NCBI GenBank assembly: GCA_963754265.1 | Contig: CAVWFB010000003.1 | Coordinates: 248,001-312,000 of the forward strand | Length of the DNA: 64,000 nucleotides | Direction: 5' to 3' | Origin: AC-32 sp963754265 | GTDB lineage: Bacteria; Actinomycetota; Thermoleophilia; Gaiellales; Gaiellaceae | Shown here: piece after piece, positions 34,195 through 43,637 of the stretch | Numbering within the stretch: position 1 is the stretch's first letter | How the letters are laid out: each line of letters starts with the position of its first letter | Program-made: the position numbers and the translations under genes | The notes under the pieces: generated by a model | The model's database searches: none | What the model was told of the DNA's origin: nothing | The model's input: the letters and a program-made list of their open reading frames with translations, nothing else

Positions 34195-35773
34195 ATGAGT
34201 GGACGCACGATCCCTCCGGGGGTGGGAGAGGTCGGTCGTGAACGGCTTGCGACCTTGAATGGCGCACGGAGCACGGCCAACGGAGCCGCTAACGGGCGTC
34301 TCGAAGAGCGACTTCTACAGGCGGTCGACGACCGAACCTGGCAGCTGCTCGAGCATCGTCGGCGGACAACGAGGCCGAAAGACCGCGGCTGGCTCGTGCG
34401 GCGCTTGTTACTCGTCGCAGACCTCCTGGGCCTTTCGCTCGCATTCTTGCTCTCAGTCGGCGTTTCGAAGAACTTCGGGCACGACGCGTGGATTGACTTC
34501 GGGATCCTGATTGCGTCGCTGCCGGTCTGGATCGTGGCCGCCAAGCTCTTCGGCCTGTATGACGAGGACGAGTCGCGGGCGGATCATTCGACACTGGACG
34601 ACCTGGCCCGCGTCTTCCTTCTGGTCACGGTCGGTGCTTTCCCCCTTGCTCTAGTGGCGGGCTACTCGAACAGCGAGGTTCTGCTCTTCTGGGCCTGCGG
34701 GATCGCGTTCGTGACGACCGGCGCGTGCCGTTGCCCGCGTGGTCTCGCGGCGAACGCTCGCGTATGTGCAGAACGCCGTGATCGTCGGCGCCGGCGACAT
34801 AGGCCAGCTCGTCGCGCGCAAGCTGCTCCATCACCATGAGTACGGCATCAACCTTGTCGGCTTTGTCGACAGCGAGCCAAAAGAACGGCAGCCGAATCTC
34901 CAGCACGTGACGCTCCTGGGAGCGCCGGAGGAGCTGGCCGAAATCGTCCGACTGCTCGGTATCCAGCGCGTCATCATCGCGTTCTCGCGGGATGATCCGC
35001 AGGAGACCCTGCAGATCATCCGCTCCCTCAGGCATCGCGCAGTCCAGATCGACATCGTGCCGCGGCTCTTCGAGATCGTCGGGCCGAACGCCGAGGTCCA
35101 CGCGCTCGAGGCGATGCCCATGCTCGGGCTGCCGCCCGCACGTCCTGGCCGCTCTTCGAGGCTGATCAAGCGCACGACCGACGTTGTCGGAGCGGCGCTC
35201 CTCCTGATGGTGACTTCACCGCTCTTCGCCTTATTCGCCTGGAGGATCAAGCGAGAGTCACCTGGACCGGTGTTCTTCCGCCAGCGACGTCTCGGCATAA
35301 ACCAGGAGGAGTTCACCGTCTTGAAGTTCCGCACGATGCGCGTCGATGCCGATGAGGGCCCCCACCGCGACTACATCAGGAACACGATGAACGGCGGCGG
35401 CGAGGCTGGCTCGAATGGCCTGTTCAAGCTCGAGCGCAGGGATGACGTCACGCGTTTTGGCGCGTGGCTGAGGAAGAGGAGCCTCGACGAGTTGCCTCAG
35501 CTCATCAACGTCCTGCGGGGCGAAATGTCGCTCGTCGGTCCGCGTCCGTGCCTCCCGTACGAGGTCGAGCACTTCGCACCGCATCACTTCGAGCGTTTCC
35601 TGGTCCCGGCGGGAATGACCGGCCTCTGGCAGGTGACCGCCCGTGCTCACTCGAATTTCGGTGAGGCGCTGGACATGGACGTGCTCTACGCGCGCAGTTG
35701 GTCCCTCGGCCTCGACTTCAAGCTTCTCCTCAGGACGCCGCTTCAGCTGCTGAGGTCGGCGGCGACCTCATGA
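34195..35773 (+). pseudogene. Polyprenyl-phosphate sugar phosphotransferase (EPS initiator), frameshifted
   Basis: This enzyme loads the first sugar-phosphate onto undecaprenyl phosphate. Frame 1 (ATG 34195) has a polar N-terminus and about four membrane helices. Frame 2 (to 35773) has the CoA-binding-like middle (AVIVGAGDIGQLVARKLL, RRVIIAFSRDD-type) and the catalytic C-terminus (LIKRTTDVVGAALLL, SPGPVFFRQRRLGINQEEF, KFRTMRVDAD, RRSLDELPQLINVLRGEMSLVGPRP). The frame changes at 34720-34723. One base less would read TTGRAVARVVSRR, as expected, so it may be a sequencing error or a damaged gene. Its stop overlaps the next start (ATGA). Confidence 0.88.
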
Positions 35774-36895
35774 GCCGAGAGAAGGACGGGTGGCACGAGG
35801 GGAGCCAGGCCCCGGTGAGGGTCGCCGTGGTTGGGCTCGGATACTGGGGGCCCAACCTGATCCGGAACCTCCATGACATTCAGGAAGCCGACGTAGTCTG
35901 GGCGTGTGACCTGCGCCCAGAAGCACTGGCTGCGCTCGAGCGGCGCTATCCAGCCGTTCCGCGGACCACCAGCATCGACCAGGTGCTGGAGGACGAAGCC
36001 GTGGACGCAGTCGTCGTCGCTACACCGGTCTCCACGCACCACGAGCTAGCGCTAGCGGCACTCAGTGCCGACAAGCACGTCCTGGTCGAGAAGCCTCTCG
36101 CCGCGTCGTCTCAGCAAGCGGTCGAGCTACTTGACACGGCGGCCGACACGCGGCCTCGTTGTCATGCCCGGCCATACGTTCCTCTACAGCCCTCCGGTCA
36201 GGCTGATCCATGACCTGATGGAGTCCGGCGAGCTGGGCGAGATCTACTTCATCTCCACGAGTCGCGTGAATCTCGGGATTCACCAGCCCGATGTGAGCGT
36301 TGTCTGGGACCTGGGACCGCACGATTTCTCGATCCTCCGCTACTGGCTCGGCGAGCTGCCGTCGACCGTAGCCGCGCTGACGAGGAGCTGCGTCACGCCG
36401 AATACGCCGGACGTCGCTTTCATCCACCTCGCGTTCGGGTCAGGCGCCATCGCACATGTCGAGCTTGCATGGCTTGCCCCAAGCAAGCTGCGTCGGACCA
36501 CGATCGTCGGCTCAGAGAAAATGGTCGTCTACGACGACACCAGCATCGAGCCCGTCCGCATCTTCGACTCCGGCGCGCACCTTCGCGATCCGCAAACGTT
36601 CGGCGAATACCAGCTGACCTACCGTACCGGCGACATCCTCTCTCCGAAGGTCGCCGCGACCGAGCCGCTCGCCCTGCAGCTCATCGACTTCTGTGAAGCC
36701 ATTCAGAGCGGCGCGACGCCTCGGTCGTCGGCTGAGGTCGGGCTCGACGTGGTTCGCGTCATCGAGAGCGTCGATCGCTCCTTGGATGACGCCGGACGAC
36801 CCGTCGCGGTCGAGCCCGCGAGACGGGACGAGCGCAAGCCCCGTTCGGGCTGCATCGGGCTGATCCCCGAGAGCTTTGACGGGGCGGGGTCGTGA
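35770..36895 (+). pseudogene. Gfo/Idh/MocA-type NAD-dependent sugar dehydrogenase, frameshifted
   Basis: Frame 1 from ATG 35770 has the Rossmann motif VAVVGLGYWGPNLIRN and EKPLAAS. Frame 2 resumes at GLVVMPGHTFLYSPPVR and runs to 36895 with GEIYFISTSRVNLG and VWDLGPHDFSILRYWLG. The join is near 36145-36160 and again needs one base less. Similar proteins (WbpB type) oxidise UDP-GlcNAc uronate at C3. With the DegT and acetyltransferase genes that follow, it fits a 2,3-diacetamido-uronic acid pathway. Confidence 0.85.
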
Positions 36896-36920
36896 CGAGC
36901 CGTACCGGACAGGTTAGGTC

Positions 36921-38030
36921 TCAGGCTGCGGTCGCCTGGCACGCGGCGACAATTCCGGCGACCTGCTCGATCTCGTGCGGCTCGAGCTCGGCGAACATCG
37001 GCAGTGAGAGCAGCTCACTGGCGGCGGCCTCTGTCACGGGAAAGGCGCCACTCGCGTAGCCGAGGTGGGCAAGGGCCGGCTGTCGGTGCAGGGGTACCGG
37101 GTAGTGAATGCCGGTGGCGATGCCCTGGGCGGCCAGGGCTGAGCGCAGCCCCTCACGCGCTGGAGAGCGCACGGCATATAGGTGCCATACGTGCTCTGCC
37201 CAGTGAGCCGCTTGGGGGACGCGCACACCGGAGTCCCTGAGCGCCTCTCCGTAAGCAGCCGCGTGCCGGCGGCGCTGTTCGTTCCAGCGGTCGAGATACT
37301 GCAGCTTCACACGGAGCACGCTTGCCTGGATCGTGTCGAGGCGCTCGTTCCAGCCTTCGGCGATGTGTTCGTACTTGCTCGCCTGGCCCAGATTGCGGAG
37401 GACTTGGATTCGCTCTGCCAGCTCAGCGTCGTCAGTCGTTACCGCGCCTCCGTCGCCATAGGCGCCGAGGTTCTTCGACGGATAGAAGCTGAAGGCTGCG
37501 ATCCTTCCCAGGCCTCCGACGCGCCGGCCCTTGTAGCGGGCCCCATGCGCCTGGCAGGCATCCTCGACGAGGGCAAGGCCATGCCTCCTGCACAACTTCT
37601 CCAGAGGGTCGATGTCCGCGGGATGGCCGTACAGGTGAACCGCGAGCACCGCTTTCGTTCGGGGGCTAATCGCGGCCGAGACGGCGTCTACGTCGATCGT
37701 CCCGTTCTCTTCATCGCAGTCGACGAGCACGGGCCTCGCGCCAAGCTTCAGGACAGGCAGCACGCTTGCGAAAAACGTGTTCGCCGGAACGATCACCTCG
37801 TCGCCCTGCGAGACACCCAGAGCCTCCAGCGCAAGGTGAATCGCCGCCGTTCCCGATCCGACCCCCACGCAGTAGCGCGTGCCGCAGTAGTCCGCGAACT
37901 CTTCCTCGAAGCGGGCGACCTCCTCTCCGAGGATGTACTCGGTCGAAGCGACCACGGCAAGCACGGCCTCATCGATCTCCTCTTTGATCGACCGGTACTG
38001 CCGGTCGAGATCGACAAACGGAACGCTCAC
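36921..38030 (-). CDS. DegT/DnrJ/EryC1 sugar aminotransferase (WbpE-like)
   Basis: The 369-aa PLP enzyme transaminates a nucleotide keto-sugar. Motifs are VPFVDLDRQYRSIKEEID (N-terminus), VGSGTAAIHLALEALGV, VEDACQAHGARYKG and the PLP lysine in FSFYPSKNLGAYGDGGAV. With the oxidoreductase and acetyltransferase nearby it most resembles WbpE, which makes the 3-amino group of UDP-diacetamido-glucuronate. It is on the opposite strand from the oxidoreductase and in line with the acetyltransferase. Confidence 0.9.
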   Translation of the reverse strand: MSVPFVDLDRQYRSIKEEIDEAVLAVVASTEYILGEEVARFEEEFADYCGTRYCVGVGSGTAAIHLALEALGVSQGDEVIVPANTFFASVLPVLKLGARPVLVDCDEENGTIDVDAVSAAISPRTKAVLAVHLYGHPADIDPLEKLCRRHGLALVEDACQAHGARYKGRRVGGLGRIAAFSFYPSKNLGAYGDGGAVTTDDAELAERIQVLRNLGQASKYEHIAEGWNERLDTIQASVLRVKLQYLDRWNEQRRRHAAAYGEALRDSGVRVPQAAHWAEHVWHLYAVRSPAREGLRSALAAQGIATGIHYPVPLHRQPALAHLGYASGAFPVTEAAASELLSLPMFAELEPHEIEQVAGIVAACQATAA

Positions 38031-38186
38031 TTCGATCCCCGGCCCAGCTGGACGTGATGCCGAGCGTTGGTGAAACCGGCCGGCCTGCTTGCCGAACGTC
38101 GCAAGAGTCCTCCTAGCTCGCCTGACTGGAAAGGAGGCCGCTCATGCTTCCAGATCCAGAGCGAATGGGATGCAATCGCCCTGACG

Positions 38187-38672
38187 TTATCGTCGAACAG
38201 GTCGGGCGGGATTCCCGACGACGGTCTCTCCCGGCTCGACGTCCCGCGTGACGACCGCTCCTGCTCCGACCAGCGCGCCCTGCCCGATGCGGAGCCCACC
38301 CGAGATCACTGCGCCCGAGCCGAGCGCGGCACCACGCTCGACCGTGGTCGGCAGGAGCTCCCAGTCGCTCTCGGCTTGAAGCCTTCCCTCGGCGGTGGCG
38401 CGTGGGAACTTGTCGTTGATGAAGATCACGCCGTGGCTGACGAAGACCTCGTCTTCGATCTCGACGCCCGTGCAGATGAAGGCGTGGCTTTGGATCTTGC
38501 AGTTGGCGCCGATGCGTGCGCCCTTCTGAATCTCCACGAACGGCCCAATGCGGGTGTTGTCACCGATCTGGCAGCCGTAGAGATTCGTGAACGAGTAGAC
38601 GACGACGTTCTCCCCGAACGTCACGTCCTCGATCAGCCGGTAAGGCGCCTCATTGGCCGGGCTGTGGCTCAT
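38187..38672 (-). CDS. Left-handed beta-helix N-acetyltransferase (WbpD-like)
   Basis: The product is about 161 aa from ATG 38672 (MSHSPANEAP). Hexapeptide repeats are visible from FGENVVVYSFTNLYGC to IGANCKIQSHAFI and again in GSGAVISGGLRIGQGALVGAGAVV, ending VVGNPARPVR. It matches the WbpD-type acetyltransferases that acetylate the 3-amino group of UDP-2-acetamido-3-amino-uronate. It lies upstream of the DegT gene on the same strand. Confidence 0.87.
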   Translation of the reverse strand: MSHSPANEAPYRLIEDVTFGENVVVYSFTNLYGCQIGDNTRIGPFVEIQKGARIGANCKIQSHAFICTGVEIEDEVFVSHGVIFINDKFPRATAEGRLQAESDWELLPTTVERGAALGSGAVISGGLRIGQGALVGAGAVVTRDVEPGETVVGNPARPVRR

Positions 38673-38802
38673 CTCTGGCAACCCGATGATCGCATCGGCG
38701 CTAAGCGCCCAGCGCGGCTGCGCGCGAACTCCGAGGCACGCCCCGCTCTGCAGCGCACAAACCACGTCAGCAGGCCGGCACGACGGGAGGTTGGGTCGCG
38801 GA

Positions 38803-39348
38803 CTACTCGGTACCGGTCAAGGCGTTGCGCAACACTTCCAACTCGGCCACATCCCGCGCGTCGGTAGAGCCGTTCGTAGCGGCTTGCTCCACCTCTTCCA
38901 GGGCTGCAAGCAAGAACTCGGAAAGCTTCTTGTGCTTCGTGGCCATGAGGGCCTTCTCACGGGCCACCTGTTGCTGCGCTTCGTCCAACAAGCTGTTCCG
39001 GAGTTCGTCGTGTTCCGCCGTTGCACGCCTGCGCTCTGCGAGCAGGGCCTCGCTATCAGCTTTCAGTCGCGCAGCCTCTTCACGAAGGTTCGCGATCGTC
39101 GCCTCGCCGTGCTTCAAGCGCTTCTGAAGATTTGCAATTTCTTCCTTGTGGAGCTGCTCGAGCCGCCGCACGTCCTGAACGTCCATTTGGAGTCGCTTCA
39201 CCTCGGCGTGCAGATCTGTGCGCTGGTGCCAGACCGATTCGAAGCTGTCGGCGATCGTTGCCAGCAGCCGGTCGGTTTCCCGACGATCGTAGCCGCGGAC
39301 ACTACGGCTGATCGAAAGATGCCGGATCTCCTCGGGCGACAGAGTCAT
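38803..39348 (-). CDS. DivIVA-domain coiled-coil protein
   Basis: The product is about 181 aa from ATG 39348 (MTLSPEEIRHL). The N-terminus has a DivIVA-like lobe (LSISRSVRGYDRRETDRLLATIADSFESV), then a long coiled coil, and the C-terminus ...KHKKLSEFLLAALEEVEQAATNG...LRNALTGTE, which is shared with the 33745 product. Placed within the EPS locus, beside the Wzz/BY-kinase, it may position EPS synthesis at poles or septa. That is inference. Confidence 0.78.
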   Translation of the reverse strand: MTLSPEEIRHLSISRSVRGYDRRETDRLLATIADSFESVWHQRTDLHAEVKRLQMDVQDVRRLEQLHKEEIANLQKRLKHGEATIANLREEAARLKADSEALLAERRRATAEHDELRNSLLDEAQQQVAREKALMATKHKKLSEFLLAALEEVEQAATNGSTDARDVAELEVLRNALTGTE

Positions 39349-39583
39349 CGGGCACACTCCTCTCGAATCAACCAAGCTTGGAAGCTCCAATGTACGTACC
39401 TGATCGTACTCCGACAAGAGCATCTGGCCACCAACTTCTCCACCCACCCGGGAACGAGCGGTCGGTCGTCGCCGACGCTCGCGTGCCCCACCAGGAGGGT
39501 CCGGCGCACAGCCGGCGTTTCGTCAGGCCCTCCAGGGGCCGAGCTGCCGGATCACCCGCGCACCGCATCTTGCCTACGCGCGC

Positions 39584-41113
39584 TCAAGCCACCGGCTCGT
39601 GACTGCGCGACGGGGCCGGCCGGCGCGGCACGCCGTACCCGGAGTAACCGGCGTCCGAATCCGAGGCGGCGATGAAGCCGAACTTACGGGTGGGTATGGC
39701 ATCGAGAACCCGCCGCAGCTCCCGGAGCGTTGGTCGGCTGACAAGATTCATCCCGACGACGATGAGGACGCCGTCGACGGCGGCGGCCAACGTCATTGCG
39801 TCGCCGGCGAATAGCGGCGTCGAGTCGACCAGCACGACATCTGCCCGCTGCCGAAGACTCTCGAGAATCCCCCCGACGATCTGGTTCGTGAGGACGCTGT
39901 CGAGGTTCCCCGGTATCGGCCCAGCTTGCATGACCTCGAGCATGCCCCCGGCCGCCTTACCTTCGCCCCCGCCGCCACCGTTCCACGATCTACCACCGGG
40001 CCACACGAGCGGGATCGGCGCCAGAGCCTCCTCGAGGGTGGCGCGACCCGTCGCGACGTGCGCGATCCCTGGGCCGTCGAGGTTGAAGAACTTGTGGACA
40101 TGTGGTCGACGGAGATCCAGGTCGACAAGAATCACGTGCTGACCGCTCCTCGCCATGGCAACGGCGAGATTCGCCGCCGTCGTCGACTTCCCCTCACCCT
40201 CGCCGGCGCTCGTCACCATCAAGATCGTGGCGTCCGTCCCCATTCGCGCGAAGTCGACGCTTGCCCGCAGTATCCTGAATGCGTCGGCCTCGGGGCCGTC
40301 CGGATCGTTGACCATCACGAGTCGTTCGTGGAGCCGAAGCTGCCTTGATGGCCTGGGCAAGCGCGCGAGCAGGGGAATACCGAGGCGCTCCGCAATCTCG
40401 TCAGTCGAGCGAACCCGCGTGTCGAGTGCCTCGCGCAGGAATGCGAGGCCGAGTCCGACGATGAGGCCGAGCAAGAGGCCGAAGGCGATGTTCCGTGCCA
40501 GCTTCGGCTGCACTTGCACACCCAGCGCCGCCGGCTGTACCAGAAACGCTTTCGTTGTTTGCAGAACCTCGAGCGTCAGGAGTTCGGAGCGCTTCTCGAC
40601 GAGACTGCTGTAGAGCGTGGGCTTCTGGATGGCCCCCGCGCTGCCGAGCGCTCTGATCTGAGCTTCAACGCCCCGCAGGGCTTGCTTCACGTCCCTTGTC
40701 GAAAGCTCACGTAGGAAGATGCTGAACTCCCGGCCATATGTGGTCGCCACGCGCGCAGCAACCTGTGGGTTCGCAGCGGTGCTGGAGAAGACGAGAATGT
40801 CCGAGTCGATATTCGGCGTCACCGAGATCGGTGGAGTGGTGCGAAGCCCCAGTTCCTCCCGGACCCGGCGCGCCACGTCGGGCGAGGCGGTCGCGACGTC
40901 CGCCTGAGTCTGGAGGAACCTGTCGGGCGGCTGAGAGGCGTCGATTCCAGATACCAGGACCTTGGCGGAGGCCTGGTAGAGCTTCTCTTGGCGTGCCGAG
41001 AAGAACGCCGCGCTCACCACCGTGAGTACGGTCACCGTCACGATGATCCACAGCCGGCGGCGTGCGATCTGCAAGTAATCGCGGAGCGTCGACGGTTGCC
41101 GCGTATTGATCAA
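39584..41113 (-). CDS. Polysaccharide co-polymerase/BY-type tyrosine kinase (Wzz-Wzc-like)
   Basis: The 509-aa protein controls EPS chain length and export. Membrane helices lie near 20-40 and 208-226 with a Wzz-type periplasmic domain between. The cytoplasmic kinase has Walker A SAGEGEGKS (302-310), Walker A' VILVDLDLRRP (328-338) and Walker B VVLVDSTP. The C-terminal tail is short with a single GYSGYG tyrosine pair, so autophosphorylation capacity looks modest. A Gly-rich insert (GGGGGEGKAAGG) interrupts the kinase domain. Confidence 0.92.
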   Translation of the reverse strand: MINTRQPSTLRDYLQIARRRLWIIVTVTVLTVVSAAFFSARQEKLYQASAKVLVSGIDASQPPDRFLQTQADVATASPDVARRVREELGLRTTPPISVTPNIDSDILVFSSTAANPQVAARVATTYGREFSIFLRELSTRDVKQALRGVEAQIRALGSAGAIQKPTLYSSLVEKRSELLTLEVLQTTKAFLVQPAALGVQVQPKLARNIAFGLLLGLIVGLGLAFLREALDTRVRSTDEIAERLGIPLLARLPRPSRQLRLHERLVMVNDPDGPEADAFRILRASVDFARMGTDATILMVTSAGEGEGKSTTAANLAVAMARSGQHVILVDLDLRRPHVHKFFNLDGPGIAHVATGRATLEEALAPIPLVWPGGRSWNGGGGGEGKAAGGMLEVMQAGPIPGNLDSVLTNQIVGGILESLRQRADVVLVDSTPLFAGDAMTLAAAVDGVLIVVGMNLVSRPTLRELRRVLDAIPTRKFGFIAASDSDAGYSGYGVPRRPAPSRSHEPVA

Positions 41114-41439
41114 CCCGATCGGTCCCCCTTAGACCGTGGTATCTTCGCCGTCCCTCGCGGCCTCAGAGGCCGACGTCCTCGGCCGCTCGGAAGAGGTTAG
41201 CACTGAAAAAGGGCCGCCTCCGCGACCGGTTCGGTCTAGTCAAATATCGGGCTATCGTGCTAGCCTGGTTTGGGGAGGAAGGGCTATGAAAGGGCAATTT
41301 CGGCGGTCCAACCGTCGACCAGTCGCGTTGGCACCGGACTCGCCTTTGCCGTCGCCGCCTAGGGTTGCAGCAGTCTCCGGCTCCCGCGGTTCGATCGGCA
41401 TTCGGCTAGCGTGATTGGGGCGAGTTCATCGACTTGATT
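41114..41439. other. Divergent intergenic region
   Basis: These 326 bp separate the minus-strand kinase from the plus-strand EPS genes and must contain promoters for both. The AT-rich stretch around 41236-41265 is the likeliest place for the plus promoter. A GGAGGAAGG ribosome site precedes a small ORF at 41286. Confidence 0.4.
41286..41414 (+). CDS. Possible small basic/Pro-rich leader ORF
   Basis: This 42-residue ORF from ATG 41286 follows a strong GGAGGAAGG ribosome site and starts MKGQFRRSNRRPVALAP. It has no recognisable domain and ends shortly before the Pro-rich membrane protein gene. The ribosome site is its only support, so it could be a leader peptide or chance. Confidence 0.3.
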   Translation: MKGQFRRSNRRPVALAPDSPLPSPPRVAAVSGSRGSIGIRLA

Positions 41440-42126
41440 ATGGAGCGGATTTTCCGATCAGCGGCTCGCACGTTGTGCGCCTCAGGCGTCGGTCTTCGAC
41501 TCGCGCTGCTTGCCTGTCTTGCACTATTGGGATTCGCAGCAACGTACGGACTTGCTGGCGGCTCGCTTGCGGCCATCGCCGCGACTACGACCGCGCCGAG
41601 TCCTGATCCACCACCGATTACGACTGTGCGGCCCCACCCGCCGCCTCCGCCTCCTCCGCCTCCGCCGCCGCCTCCTCCTCCACCGGTGCAGAGGTACACA
41701 CCACCACCGCCGCCAGCGACCGTGACCCCTCCTCGTCAGCAGGCGGTACCGCGGGTGAAGAAGCGCGCGCGGCCGCCCGCGAACAAACCCGCTCGGCCGC
41801 GCGTGAAGAAGCACAAGAAGAAGGTCATCGTGGGGGCGACGACCACGACGCCTAAACCGGGTCCAAAGAATCAACGCGCGAGTCGGGCTTCGGGTGTGGC
41901 CCCGGTGGCCGCCACCAGCAAAACCTCGTCATCCAGTCTCGTGCCGCTCCTTTTCGGAATCGCGCTCGGCCTCTCGCTGTTCGTCGTCGTGCTTGGGTTG
42001 GTGCCGCCGTGGGCTCTTCCGGGACCGGTGCTGGCGCTGGTCTACAACCGGCGTGATGCCCTGATCTTCGGAGGATTTGCGACAGCGGCCGGCCTCGGCC
42101 TGGGACTAGCAATCGCTGCTTCGTGA
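41440..42126 (+). CDS. Membrane protein with long poly-proline stretch
   Basis: About 228 aa from ATG 41440 (MERIFRSAART). One N-terminal helix is followed by a run of about 16 prolines and a Lys/Arg/Pro-rich linker (VKKRARPPANKPARPRVKK). Two hydrophobic segments close the C-terminus (LVPLLFGIALGLSLFVVVLGL and the final Gly/Ala-rich one). The linker would span a cell wall or glycan layer. It heads the plus-strand glycosyltransferase operon. Its role is unknown; an EPS export or anchoring accessory is possible. Confidence 0.65.
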   Translation: MERIFRSAARTLCASGVGLRLALLACLALLGFAATYGLAGGSLAAIAATTTAPSPDPPPITTVRPHPPPPPPPPPPPPPPPPVQRYTPPPPPATVTPPRQQAVPRVKKRARPPANKPARPRVKKHKKKVIVGATTTTPKPGPKNQRASRASGVAPVAATSKTSSSSLVPLLFGIALGLSLFVVVLGLVPPWALPGPVLALVYNRRDALIFGGFATAAGLGLGLAIAAS

Positions 42127-42196
42127 CCCGCAGCCCGCAAATGGAAGGAAGGCCCTCCTATCGCGAACGCACGAGGCCGTTTCCCGAGTCCGAAAC

Positions 42197-43637
42197 ATGG
42201 AACGCCTAGCCGGACAACAGCCCCCATTCGCTTGGGCGTCGCGCGTTGCAAGCCTTGCTGCCCAGGGCCTGGCGGTCGTCGGACTGTGCATCTTTCTGGG
42301 ACAGCTTGCGAGCAGAGGCGCTTTCGGGACGGAGCTGCTGGGGCTCCTACTCCTGGTCGCCGTGGCGCTGGCCATCACGATTCCCCCGCATGTGTTGATC
42401 GCCCTCGCGCTACTCGTCTTCGGCGCGTACTCGGTCTCAGCGAACCACTTTGCCTTCGGAGGGGTCCAGCTGTACTCGACCGACGCCTTGCTTGCGGTCC
42501 TCCTGCTTCGCGGGATCCTGCCGCGGGACCGAATTCCTTCGCCAGCACCGCTCAACGGCGTCGCGAGGGTTCTATTCGGAATCTTCGCGGTCGTCATGAT
42601 CATCGCGGGCCTCCGGGGGTTCTTCAGCGGCTACGGCCTCGTCTCGATCATCCGGTTGGAAACGCCTCTCATCTACGGGGCCGGCTTCTACCTCGCCCTC
42701 AGCCGGATCGTCCGCGAGCGTTCATTCGATCTCGACAAGGCTGTAAGGAATCTGCTGGTCGTTGCCTTCGGGTTCATCGCCTACATGGCCTTTGCCCGTC
42801 TCACGGGTAGTACCTTCGAGACGAATCAGACTGTCGGGCGGCTCGGCATCGTCGTAACCACAGGGGGCGTGCTACGGCGTGACTATGGGCTTTCGAGCGC
42901 CTTCATCGTTTACCCGGTCCTTGCCCTGGCGGCCGCCGCATACCTCGCTCTACAGCCCTCGGCGCACGGCCTTGGCTGCGACCGTTGCCGTCGTAGGGAC
43001 ATTTACGACGCTCCTGACGCTGATCCGAGCGGAGATCTTCGGACTCTTTGTCGGGCTCGCCGTAATTGCGCTCTTGCGCTCCGACCCCGAACTGAAGCGC
43101 GCAGGCCGCACACGCGCGGCCATTGCCGCCTCGTTCGCGCTGATCATCGGCGCAATCGGCGTCTGGGGCGTGAGCCCACCCACGGCACGTGGTGTCGCCG
43201 AACGCTCCCTCCCCGGCCTCGTCAAGCAGAGTGAGGCGGCGGATTCGACTGCCAAGTACCGTCGCGATGCGCTGAAGGCCGGGTTCGCCTCGGTGAGGCG
43301 CCATCCCGCAGGTGTAGGCCTGATCCCCGAACAGGAGCTGGCGGCGGCAAGTGGTGTCGATCCCGGGTACCTGGCTCACTCCGGCGTGACCACCGTCCTC
43401 GTCTATGCCGGCTGGTTCGGCTTGATCGCAGCGGGGCTTGCTCTAGTCGGCCTTCTGCGTGCGTCGTTCACAGTGCCGCGACCGGTCCCTTGGCTGCACG
43501 CCTTATTCGTAGGGTTGGTCCCGATGCTTGCGGTGTACACCCTCGCCGTCTCCGGCCTTATGGGCCAGGGGTGGATAGTCGGCATTGCGGCGTTGATCGC
43601 CGCGTTGAGATTCAACGCGGCAGGAGCGGTGGATTGA
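42197..43637 (+). pseudogene. O-antigen ligase/polymerase-like membrane protein, frameshifted
   Basis: Frame 1 (ATG 42197) gives several membrane helices. Frame 2 (to 43637) gives more helices plus the loop with SEAADSTAKYRRDALKAGF and HPAGVGLIPEQELAAASGV. This loop (R...W/A...HP..G.G...H) is typical of the O-antigen ligase (Wzy/WaaL, PF04932) family that polymerises repeat units. The frames join near 42945-42965, once more with one extra base. The next gene starts at TTG overlapping the stop. Confidence 0.82.

Noticed and set aside
34720..34723. Programmed +1 frameshifting at the phosphoglycosyltransferase
   Set aside because: There is no CCC-TGA-like slippery stop, stimulatory Shine-Dalgarno or shared motif among the broken genes, so error or mutation is the simpler explanation.
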